Shown piece by piece: positions 1 to 6,128 of a DNA stretch of 47,797 nucleotides. The DNA lies in assembly GCA_021648525.1 (NCBI GenBank), contig JAKISP010000030.1, forward strand, positions 1 to 47,797, in the 5' to 3' direction. Positions within the stretch are counted from its first letter, which is position 1. Every line of letters begins with the position of its first letter. The notes beneath the pieces are model-generated. The model was not told the origin of the DNA, searched no databases, and was given only the letters and a program-made list of their open reading frames with translations. The DNA comes from Gammaproteobacteria bacterium. Its GTDB lineage: Bacteria; Pseudomonadota; Gammaproteobacteria; SZUA-140. A program made the translations under genes and the position numbers.

Positions 1-124
1 TTTTTAAAGTACTCCCTCAAGCGGCTAGTGTTGAGGATATCGAAGCGCTACTGCCCTGGAACGTGAACCTGGAATCAGCTGTTATTAAATGAATTTTGCT
101 AGATGGGGTTTGTTGAGCGCTTAC
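1..124 (+). mobile_element. IS66-family insertion sequence, right-end fragment
   Basis: The window opens inside an IS66-family element. It holds the last codons of the transposase and then the element end, which finishes at 124 with GAGCGCTTAC, the complement of the GTAAGCGCTC terminus typical of IS66. The same 28-base terminal block occurs inverted at 47671-47698, so both window ends lie in copies of one element. The bases just outside the two copies differ (TCTCATTA here, GTATGTAA at the other end), so they are separate insertions. The rest of the element lies outside the window. Confidence 0.85.
3..92 (+). CDS. IS66-family transposase (TnpC), C-terminal fragment
   Basis: Partial gene; only the last 29 residues are present, ending at a TGA at 90-92. 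The tail contains VEDIEALLPWN, the characteristic C-terminus of IS66 TnpC transposases. The 5' part is missing only because the window starts here. A nearly identical tail, with VEDIEALLPWN and AAVK at the end, is encoded on the minus strand at 47704-47797. Transposases of this family catalyse DDE-type transposition together with the accessory proteins TnpA and TnpB. Confidence 0.85.
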   Translation, partial: FKVLPQAASVEDIEALLPWNVNLESAVIK

Positions 125-454
125 TCTCATTAAGTTAAGCGTGAAACCCCCTTATTTATAAAGTGTACGGTGCGCACCAATGCTCAAGCTTCTCCCATAA
201 AAGCGTGTGCCATGGCGATTACGGAGCAATGCCACTGCCGACTTGGGTAAACGGCGAGTCTGCCCAAGTTTTTCAGTAGTACGGTATTGAAGTATTGCAC
301 ATAACATTGGCTAACCGATTGCATAGTTTTGTGGCATCATTTTCGCGGGATAAAACACGGGTGGCCAGGGTTATTCCCTGTACACTATTAAGCCTGAGCC
401 ACTACACCTTATGGGTGCCCGGATAAATAGGGGATAAAGTTGTTCTTTATTAGC
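125..454. other. Gap with a possible decayed reading frame (229-426)
   Basis: No intact gene is seen between the IS66 end and the next mobile element. One plus-strand frame at 229-426 (MPLPTWVNGES start, LSHYTLWVPG end) would give 65 residues but is broken by a TAG at 277-279. Its residue make-up looks coding-like and the frame stays open upstream to about 157, so it may be a remnant of an unknown gene. I do not recognise the family. Confidence 0.25.
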
Positions 455-770
455 AAAGGGGTTAAATCTTTACTTGTAGTATTTAATTTTATGCCCTTCC
501 CCATATCTAGGCCGCTGAGAATAGAATACGAAAATGCCTATAACCAGGTCATGAATCGGGGCAGGGGGAACCCCAATCTCCCCAGATGGATAGCAATGAA
601 ATTATTCCAGGATCAGACAGGGCAAACATTAGAGAAGCCAGGAAAGCTATATGGGGTCAGCAATTACTACATAGTGTCTTAGTCAATTTCGAGGCTAAAA
701 TTATTGGCAAGTAAAGAAAATTTTATTGTGGATAATTTAAACTCTATAAGTAAAGACTTGACCCCTTTAT
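455..770. mobile_element. Mini-element derived from a REP-associated tyrosine transposase (RAYT)
   Basis: About 315 bp bounded by imperfect inverted repeats. The left repeat at 455-479 starts AAAGGGGTTAAATC and the right repeat at 744-770 is its complement with the core AAGACTTGACCCC. Inside is a short reading frame that joins the N- and C-terminal ends of a RAYT (IS200-like TnpA_REP) protein with the catalytic middle missing. Such an element cannot move alone but could be moved by a full-length relative elsewhere. A similar CTTGACCCC plus pyrimidine tract recurs at 2260-2316. Confidence 0.65.
491..682 (+). pseudogene. REP-associated tyrosine transposase with large internal deletion
   Basis: A 63-residue frame starting at the ATG at 491. 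Residues 4-22 (SRPLRIEYENAYNQVMNRG) match the N-terminus of RAYT/IS200-like transposases, usually written RPLRIEY..A.YHVMNRG. The remaining residues match the C-terminal helix-turn-helix end of such proteins (AMKLFQDQTGQTLEKPGKLYGVSNYY). The HUH motif and catalytic tyrosine that lie between these parts in a protein of roughly 200-300 residues are absent, so it is not an active transposase. The frame is open, so the deletion kept phase. Confidence 0.65.
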
Positions 771-1022
771 TTTCTTTATTCTTTCAGTTACCCATATTTG
801 AACAGGAAAGGACTCCAGAACCATTACGTCCCTAAGAATTCCCTTTTTTTCTAGGTCTTGAACCATTTTTAAGATTGGATCAGGATGCCCCGCACTCCCA
901 ATTATAAGTACATCCTCTACTTCTCCAACTATTGTTGAGTCACTAGCGTAAACTAATATTCCTCCTACAAAGCTCAGAGCCGATAGATAAACAATGGCAG
1001 TTGTCTTCAGTTTAATAAGCAT
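744..1022 (-). CDS. Small exported hypothetical protein
   Basis: About 92 residues. The ATG at 1022 is preferred over an upstream TTG. Residues 1-26 form a signal peptide or N-terminal anchor (LKTTAIVYLSALSFVGGILVYAS), followed by an acidic mature part with VEDVLIIGSAGHPDPILKMV. No family is recognised. The last 8-9 codons (IKGSSLYL) and the stop codon lie in the right inverted repeat of the neighbouring RAYT-derived element, so the original C-terminus was probably replaced when that element inserted. It lies leftmost among the cassette-like minus-strand genes. Confidence 0.45.
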   Translation of the reverse strand: MLIKLKTTAIVYLSALSFVGGILVYASDSTIVGEVEDVLIIGSAGHPDPILKMVQDLEKKGILRDVMVLESFPVQIWVTERIKKIKGSSLYL

Positions 1023-1098
1023 AATTATCAATCTCTATCCCGAGCACCAAATCTAAACGCCAAGGTGAACTGTCCAGGTTAATTGGCCTCATGTGATT

Positions 1099-1521
1099 TC
1101 ATGCGCGTGCTCGCTTTGCCATCCGCCAATGAAAAAAGAATACTACTGATGCAATAAGAACAATGATAAAAGATCTAACCATACTCATAATTGATTCTGT
1201 TTTCATTCGTTTTCCCGCCATTTCTAAATTCCGTTTATTATTCTCTTGAATCAGTTTGTTTCTTTCATCATCACTCGCTATGCTCTTTTGCACAGGGGGA
1301 GGTCTTAATGGTTGGCCTGCCACTATAGGTATTACTGGATTTATATTCATAACCCCATGATTAGAAAACTGTGGAGGGTAATGCATTATTTGGGTATTCA
1401 TGGTTGATGGAAATGAAACTTCAACGGCATTGTATAAAAATATGCCACTAAATATGCTCAAACACCCCAGAGAAACGAAACTCACAGATAATGCATATAT
1501 TTGCAATAATTTTTCATTCAT
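1099..1521 (-). CDS. Hypothetical two-helix membrane protein (cassette gene)
   Basis: 140 residues. A hydrophobic segment lies at about residues 8-31 (YALSVSFVSLGCLSIFSGIFLYN) and a second at about 113-132 (FIIVLIASVVFFFHW), followed by a basic tail (RMAKRARA). Between them is a proline-rich stretch (PPQFSNHG, LRPPPVQK) and a charged, probably helical stretch. This suggests an inner-membrane protein with a periplasmic loop. A weak AGGATT ribosome site precedes the ATG. It directly follows the attC-like site at 1575-1667 in the direction of transcription, as expected for an integron cassette gene. The family is not recognised. Confidence 0.5.
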   Translation of the reverse strand: MNEKLLQIYALSVSFVSLGCLSIFSGIFLYNAVEVSFPSTMNTQIMHYPPQFSNHGVMNINPVIPIVAGQPLRPPPVQKSIASDDERNKLIQENNKRNLEMAGKRMKTESIMSMVRSFIIVLIASVVFFFHWRMAKRARA

Positions 1522-1574
1522 TCAAAATAATCCTATTCAAATAATTAATTACTAGAAATTAACCATATTAGACA

Positions 1575-1667
1575 CATAACGCCTAAAATCAGCGGCAATT
1601 TAAAGGGGCACGTTTTTGCGCAAGCAAAAAAAGTGACGCTTTAAATTGTCCGCTGGATTTTTTTTGT
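1575..1667 (-). repeat. attC-like recombination site A, interrupted by a group II intron
   Basis: The outer arms CAGCGGCAATTTAAAG (1590-1605) and CTTTAAATTGTCCGCTG (1639-1655) are complementary except for one unpaired base, the extrahelical base expected of attC sites. An inner stem (CACGTTTTTGC with GCAAAAAAAGTG) continues the hairpin. Read on the minus strand the site ends in GGCGTTATGTG, a GTT-type core box, and the next minus-strand gene starts about 55 bases later. The other core box is missing because a group II intron begins at 1666-1668. Confidence 0.7.
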
Positions 1668-2146
1668 GTACGCCCAGCATGGGCATGAACTAATGAGGTG
1701 AAAGTCCTCTGTAGGAATATCACCGTCGAACACCGTGTTGTTAGTAGACGATAACTACTAGCGAATGGCAAGGGCCAATCCGCGAGGAGCGGTCTGAGGA
1801 AGCCGGACGCAAAACTGCGAGCTGATGAACAAAAACATCATATGAGGCGTAGGCTGGAGGCGAGTCAGCAGAGCCTGCCCCACGAAGTGCTTTGGGTACG
1901 AGACATCGAAGCCACGTGATCTAACGGCCACCGTAAATGATGCAGTTGCGCGCCCCTAGGAAGTGCCCCTGGGGTACAGGGACAGTTCACGTTCCTATAC
2001 CCCTCAAGGGGGTACTAAAAAGAGTCTGGGGAGATTTGCTTAACAAGCGATCGGTAGATAACCAGTAAGGCCACTGGTCGACCAGACCCTGGCATACAAT
2101 AATCATCGCCCTGTATGAGCGAATGAGATGAAAACCGATAGCGCCA
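1666..2146 (+). ncRNA. Group IIC-type intron ribozyme, 5' part, copy 1 (truncated)
   Basis: The sequence starts GTGTACGCCCAGCATGGG and carries conserved group II ribozyme blocks: GGTGAAAGTCCTC (1699-1711), GCGAATGGCAAGGG, GAAGCCGGACGCAAAAC, ATCATATGAGGC. These are typical of domain I in group IIC introns. It is closely similar to 3458-3943 (copy 2). No reverse transcriptase gene and no domain V or VI follow. Similarity to copy 2 stops at GCGCCA (2141-2146), where an IS91 transposase fragment begins. It lies antisense to the cassette genes. The exact 5' end is uncertain by two bases. Confidence 0.75.
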
Positions 2147-2232
2147 CCGGGTGCCAGGCAATGAAGGTGAACATGCTGACTCAGGTTTTTCTCCCAAGTA
2201 TGAAGAACAGCGGTCACCGGTCGGTTAAGATT
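2140..2232 (-). pseudogene. IS91-family transposase fragment
   Basis: On the minus strand about 30 codons read NRPVTAVLHTWEKNLSQHVH followed by LHCLAPGGA. This matches the conserved block of IS91-like rolling-circle transposases (LHTW.QNL..H.H.HC..PGG) that contains the metal-binding HUH-type histidines. Nothing else of the protein is present, and a stop lies a few codons upstream. The fragment abuts the truncated group II intron at about 2140-2146, so one event probably removed the intron 3' half and left this piece. Confidence 0.65.
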
Positions 2233-2257
2233 ATCAAATCATAATATATAGTGCAAT

Positions 2258-2317
2258 ATTGTACTTGACCCCTTTTTCTTTCTGACCCCTTTTTCTTTTT
2301 CTCTCTTTTTCTCTCAG
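2258..2317. repeat. Pyrimidine-rich tract with repeated TGACCCCTTTTTCTTT
   Basis: TTGACCCCTTTTTCTTTC is followed at once by TGACCCCTTTTTCTTTT and a CT-rich tail ending CTCTCAG. The layout resembles the right end of the RAYT-derived element (CTTGACCCC, pyrimidines, CTTTCAG at 757-786). It is probably a scar from a related REP-type element. No gene lies here. Confidence 0.4.
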
Positions 2318-2332
2318 AATCTGAAAATTATT

Positions 2333-2450
2333 GTGCTAACGACATACATCAGCGGTTGGTAAAAGTAGTGTTTTTTTGTGTTTGAAAGAGCGAAGCGAAT
2401 GACACAAAAAAACACTACTTTTGCCAATCCGCTGGATGTACTCGTTAGAA
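2333..2450 (-). repeat. attC-like recombination site B (complete)
   Basis: A long imperfect palindrome bounded by CTAACGA and TCGTTAG. Outer arms CATCAGCGGTTGG and CCAATCCGCTGGATG pair with unpaired bases, and an inner arm AAAAGTAGTGTTTTTTTGTG pairs with CACAAAAAAACACTACTTTT. Read on the minus strand it goes from TTCTAAC to GTTAGCA, close to the RYYYAAC and GTTRRRY core boxes. It begins about 8 bases past the stop codon of the 2458-3000 gene, the normal cassette layout. This is the only attC-like site here without an intron. Confidence 0.8.
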
Positions 2451-2457
2451 TTAAAAT

Positions 2458-3000
2458 TCACTTGAAATAAGACATGCATTGGTCTCCTTTAACTTTACCT
2501 AGCGACATTATAATTAACTCTTTGTTCTGTTTGATAAAGGGTACTTTTTTCTCTTCGTTCTTGTCTTCAAAACCAAAATATCTATTCATATAATAACAAG
2601 TTGAAGGTATTAAAAAATTACGACTTGCCAACGACTTTAAAAGCAGTGCTTTATTTTGATTGTATATTGGTATTATATCGGTTGCTAATGACTCTGATGT
2701 TGAGGCATCTAAAATAGCTCTCGCTACAAACCCAATGAATAATAGGTGCTTCATTTCCTGTTTTGTTAACTTTTTATTTTTTTCAAATGGTTTTGCATAT
2801 TTAATATATACGCGGCTCCATGCTTTATATTCTAACAAAGAATCATAAGTCGCCTTACCTTCATTCGTTATTGTGTTATATTTATCATTTTTAATATTCA
2901 ATAGCATATCTAATATTATCTTTGCATCTTGTTCGCTAGAGTGAGCAATAATAGGATTGATGCTTATTAAACATAATAATAGTAAAGGTTTTAAATTCAT
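2458..3000 (-). CDS. Exported protein, candidate immunity partner of the upstream L,D-transpeptidase-like protein
   Basis: 180 residues. Residues 1-20 are a clear signal peptide (MNLKPLLLLCLISINPIIAH) with probable cleavage near HS-SEQ, so the mature protein should be periplasmic. The rest is lysine-rich and mostly helical in character, with three cysteines (C137, C174 and one in the signal peptide). The start overlaps the stop of the upstream gene by 4 bases (ATGA), implying coupled translation. The pair shares one cassette ending at attC B. By analogy with Tlde1/Tldi1-type pairs I infer a periplasmic antagonist of the upstream enzyme. The family itself is not recognised. Confidence 0.55.
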   Translation of the reverse strand: MNLKPLLLLCLISINPIIAHSSEQDAKIILDMLLNIKNDKYNTITNEGKATYDSLLEYKAWSRVYIKYAKPFEKNKKLTKQEMKHLLFIGFVARAILDASTSESLATDIIPIYNQNKALLLKSLASRNFLIPSTCYYMNRYFGFEDKNEEKKVPFIKQNKELIIMSLGKVKGDQCMSYFK

Positions 3001-3374
3001 GCTGTATTCCTATTTTTTATTTTAACAGTAACGTTTTTTGCATTTTTAGGACTTATTGAGTTCCATATTTTTAGAAGTTCTTGCTCGTTAATAACAATGC
3101 AGCCCTCAGACCAAGCTGCACTAGTACCCATATGAATAAATATGCCGGCACGGTTAGTTTGACCATTAGGTAGATAAATTCCTTCTCGCGGGGTACCTGT
3201 TGAATTTTTCTTTTTATCCATATGTGTTGCTGAGCATTGTATATATGACTTTTCTGTTATGCTGTTTTGTATTTCAAACCAGCATGGCGTATCCACTGAT
3301 ACGCTTCCAGATGAATATTTTAATGTCCCAGTTCCATTTGTCACGTTTCTATCAACTTCAATTAAAAATATCAT
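2997..3374 (-). CDS. L,D-transpeptidase-like (Tlde1/DUF2778-type) protein, putative toxin
   Basis: 125 residues with no signal peptide. The C-terminal half carries IFIHMGTSAAWSEGCIVI, matching the H...SxGC catalytic signature shared by YkuD-type L,D-transpeptidases and T6SS effectors of the Tlde1 group. H81, S89 and C92 are the expected active-site residues. The N-terminal half is beta-rich and unassigned. A strong AAGGAG site precedes the ATG. In direction of transcription it starts right after the GTTAG core of attC C. Absence of a leader and a signal-peptide partner overlapping by ATGA fit a cytosolically made toxin that acts in the periplasm. No secretion gene is in the window. A DUF5675-like enzyme is an alternative. 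Confidence 0.55.
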   Translation of the reverse strand: MIFLIEVDRNVTNGTGTLKYSSGSVSVDTPCWFEIQNSITEKSYIQCSATHMDKKKNSTGTPREGIYLPNGQTNRAGIFIHMGTSAAWSEGCIVINEQELLKIWNSISPKNAKNVTVKIKNRNTA

Positions 3375-3391
3375 TTTTTTCTCCTTTTAAA

Positions 3392-3459
3392 TTCTAACGT
3401 TTAGCATGAGCCGGATATTTTGGAACGCAGTGACAGAATATGTCGGACTCTATACTTGT
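3392..3459 (-). repeat. attC-like recombination site C, split by a group II intron (remainder at 6123-6127)
   Basis: On the plus strand the left box is TTCTAACG (3392-3399). An imperfect stem follows, CCGGATATTTT pairing with AGAATATGTCGG. The right box is broken after CTTGT at 3459. The missing bases TAGCC lie at 6123-6127, directly after the intron 3' end; joined they give GTTAGCC. On the minus strand the site thus runs GGCTAAC to CGTTAGAA. It starts one base past the stop codon of the 6129-6686 gene and ends just ahead of the AAGGAG of the 3374 gene. Confidence 0.7.
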
Positions 3460-4233
3460 GTACGCCCAGCATGGGCATGAACTAATGAGGTGAAAGTCCT
3501 CTGTAGGAAGATCACCATTCTTAATAATATATATTGTTATTAGATGCTAACTACTAGCGAATGGCAAGGGCTAAGCCGCGAGGATTGGTCTGAAGGAAGC
3601 CGGACGCAAAACTGCGAGCTGATGAACAAAAACATCATATGAGGCGTAGGCTGGAGGCGAGGTGGCAGAGTCTGCCCCACGAAGTGCTTTGGGTACAAGA
3701 CACCGAAGCCATGTGATCTAACGGCCACCGTAAATGATGCGGCAGTGCGCCCGTAGGAAGTGCCCTTGGGGTACAGTGACAGTGCATGTTCTTATACCCC
3801 TCAAGGGGGTACTAAAAAGAGTCTGGGGAGATCTGCTTAGCATGCGATCGGTAGATAACCAGTGAGGCCACTGGTCGACCAAGCCTTGGCATACGGGAAT
3901 CATCGGCCTGTATGAGCGAATGAGATGAAAACCGATAGCGCCAACAGGGGCAACTCTATGGGTGATTAAGCAGAAGTCAGCAGACGGCATAATAGTAGCC
4001 AAATGCCCATCGTAATGGTTGGGACACGGTGAAGGCCTGAACCTGAAGATCAGTGCGGAGCCTGTGCAGCTTAACGTATCCATGCCCGACCGGGTTAAGG
4101 AACGTTAGCGCAAAATCAGTAGCCAGCACTGGGGTAAGTCGGCGCTAATTGGTCAGCTTACTTTAAACATCTTTGGGAAACGCCCTGTGCGGATCCGCAT
4201 GCAGGGTGTTGTGGACTTTCTATTACCCATAAG

Positions 4234-5659
4234 TTATGTACTCTGTGCGAGAATCCAGCCTCGCGAAATATCATTTAGTCGTTTCCAGCCTCGCCACAAT
4301 GTTGTTATTCCTGGGTCTCCATCACCCGCCCTTCCTAAAAACCCTCCAAGCATAGCAATCCACCTAACAGTATTGCCCATTGTGGGTGCCCTTTTGGGCA
4401 GTTTTTTATTTTTATGAATTTCCAAATAGAGTGGCATCCAGTGCTGCCTGTCGATAAAAATCTCACAAGATATTTCTGGATCTGTTCTGGCGATCAACGT
4501 TAGCATAAACAGCTTCCACGCAACAACGCTCATTACCGCAATAAATTTGACTAATTTGTCCGCATCTCCCAGGCGACATTCTTCGATCTGGAGTCCAGAT
4601 TTTAGAACCTTGAAATATGTTTCAATGCGCCAGCGAAGGCAATACCACTTAACCTTTTCGGACGCATCTGCAAAGCTTGTTACCGGAAGATTGGTCAACA
4701 ACATCCATTCGAGTGGTTTTACGCCTTTTGGCGGGTTAATTTCATAGGCGTAGACGGCATGCATTTTAAGGTCAGGAAGTGTTTCAGTTCTGTGCTTTAT
4801 GTTATTTCTGGGCGGACTCAGCCTGAAATCTCCATATTTAATACCGATCTTTGCCACTCTCGATGATTGTTTGATGCTATTGCGCTTGTTATTTTTTGAA
4901 GGCACGTTGATTTTATACGACCCTTTACATCGCTTCTGTCCCATGAAGTCCCACAGCTTTAAAACATCTTTCTCTGCATACAGGGATTTTTTGTTCACTG
5001 CCCGGTTTACACTTGCTCGCACAACGAAGGGAGAGCCAATATCATCACCGAGCTTTAAGAAGTCATACATATCCGCTTCCCTGTCGCATACGGTGACAAC
5101 CCGGGTATCAGGAAGCTGTACAGAATAATTTTTCAACCATCTATAACTTTCTTTCTCTTCTAATTGGTGTGATATTCCTTTTTCGTTTAACTTCATCACT
5201 GTTGAGTTTTCTCGGAAAGGTATTCTGATCCAGAATACCTATCGGTAACCCGTCCGTTGATACCGCAAGGCAACTATGGGATACAAGGCCTTTCGAATAA
5301 ATTTTCTTAACATTTTTCCCTTCTTTAACCGAAATCTTGCCAAGTCCCGTTGTTGCCGGATGCTTGCTATAGACCATATAGCTCGTGTCCTGGGTAGCCA
5401 GGATAGTCTTATGTTCTTTAGCCCGGATGACCGCTTTTGCGCTATGAGCCCTGATAATTTCCTCACCACTCGTTTTATCATTGGCGAAAAACCGATATGC
5501 CGCCTTGGTTGCAGCCCAGCCTGAGCATGCCTGGTTAATGGAACATTCTGGTGAATCGGAAAAACTATCACATATTTTCACTAGTCTGCTATTGAGTCGT
5601 TCATCCCCAAAATCTACATCAGAGAATTCGTCAGCTGCCCAGCTGTTTTGTGTGCTCAT
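4234..5659 (-). pseudogene. IS4-family transposase, frameshifted
   Basis: Two overlapping minus-strand frames together give a full transposase of about 470 residues. The first (5659-5141) starts MSTQNSWAADEFSDVDFGDE, has the Tn5-like N-terminus, and includes the first catalytic Asp in LATQDTSY. The second (entering about 5160 and ending at 4234) carries VTVCDREADMYDF with the second Asp and the C-terminal YCLRWRIETYFKVLKSG (YREK-type signature with the catalytic Glu). The frames meet at ACACCAATTAGAAGAG (5155-5170), where skipping one base restores TPIEEKESYRWL. This is a one-base shift, either decay or a read error; programmed frameshifting is less likely. The stop lies inside the left terminal repeat. 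Confidence 0.85.
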
Positions 5660-5733
5660 ATAAATTCGCTAGCCTATTATTAATAATAGACGTATTATAA
5701 ACGTCTCCTAAATATAAGATATTGGTTTTCATA

Positions 5734-6048
5734 ATGAATAAGCTGGAAATTAAGAGAGAGGCATTAATGGAGCGGCTGGCGAAGTATAGTTACTTCGTCA
5801 AAGGCAGTCTGACTAGCGTGTGCATGGCGTGCAGCCGCGCAAACTGTGTTTGCCCGGAACCAAAAGGAATCTTGGCACACAGACTTACCTATAAAGACAA
5901 GAATCAAAAGACACAAACCGTCTATGTACCAGACAGCAGGGTAAAAGAGGTGAGAAGATTGATTTTAAACTATAGAAAGTATCGAGATATTACAGAAATG
6001 ATTCTTAATCTTAACATCAGAATATTCAAGGAAAGCAGTCGCAACTAA
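5734..6048 (+). CDS. DUF6788-type passenger protein of the IS4 element
   Basis: 104 residues from the ATG at 5734 (an upstream in-frame TTG at 5722 is less likely). The sequence has a small Cys-rich patch, VCMACSRANCVCPEPKG, at about residues 27-43, then TYKDKNQKTQTVYVPDSRVKEV and a basic helical end. I recall this pattern as DUF6788, small proteins found beside transposases and thought to bind nucleic acid. It diverges from the transposase and lies wholly between the terminal repeats, so it travels with the element. Function is unproven. Confidence 0.65.
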   Translation: MNKLEIKREALMERLAKYSYFVKGSLTSVCMACSRANCVCPEPKGILAHRLTYKDKNQKTQTVYVPDSRVKEVRRLILNYRKYRDITEMILNLNIRIFKESSRN

Positions 6049-6128
6049 TTTAGTCGCGTAAACTTATGGGTAATAGAAAGGTGTTGTGGAAGCTGGGGGA
6101 GAGAAACCCCCGGCTATCCGATTAGCCA

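Larger units (their letters stand above)
4216..6080. mobile_element. IS4-family (IS50-like) insertion sequence with DUF6788 passenger gene
   Basis: 1865 bp with perfect 20-bp terminal inverted repeats: CTTTCTATTACCCATAAGTT at 4216-4235 and its complement at 6061-6080. It is flanked by a 10-bp direct repeat GTGTTGTGGA at 4206-4215 and 6081-6090, within the 8-10 bp range known for IS4 relatives. It carries an IS4-family transposase on the minus strand and a DUF6788-type gene on the plus strand, diverging from about 5660-5734. It sits at the domain V/VI junction of the group II intron. The transposase frame is shifted, so the copy is probably not autonomous unless frameshifting rescues it. Confidence 0.9.
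3458..6122 (+). ncRNA. Group IIC-type intron, copy 2, lacking its reverse transcriptase and split by an IS
   Basis: The intron is 3458-4215 plus 6091-6122, with an IS between. The 5' part matches copy 1 (GTGTACGCCCAGCATGGG start, GGTGAAAGTCC, GAAGCCGGACGCAAAAC). It continues into the CAGAAGTCAGCAGA block (3968-3981) that normally precedes the reverse transcriptase gene. Instead of about 1.3 kb of that gene there are only about 130 bases. Domain V is at 4177-4213 (ACGCCCTGTGCGG, loop, GCATGCAGGGTG) with the CGC triad typical of group IIC. Domain VI was at 4214-4215 plus 6091-6122 (GCTGGGGG..CCCCCGGCTATCCGAT). Confidence 0.8.

Noticed and set aside
1589-1771. 60-codon minus-strand frame across attC A and the intron start
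   Set aside because: It spans a structured recombination site and ribozyme border with no coding features.
3718-4083. 121-codon minus-strand frame within intron copy 2
   Set aside because: It is antisense to conserved ribozyme sequence, and the corresponding frames in copy 1 differ in length; it reflects the intron's low stop density.
4187-4417. 76-codon plus-strand frame at the left end of the IS4 element
   Set aside because: It crosses the intron/IS border and lies antisense to the transposase.
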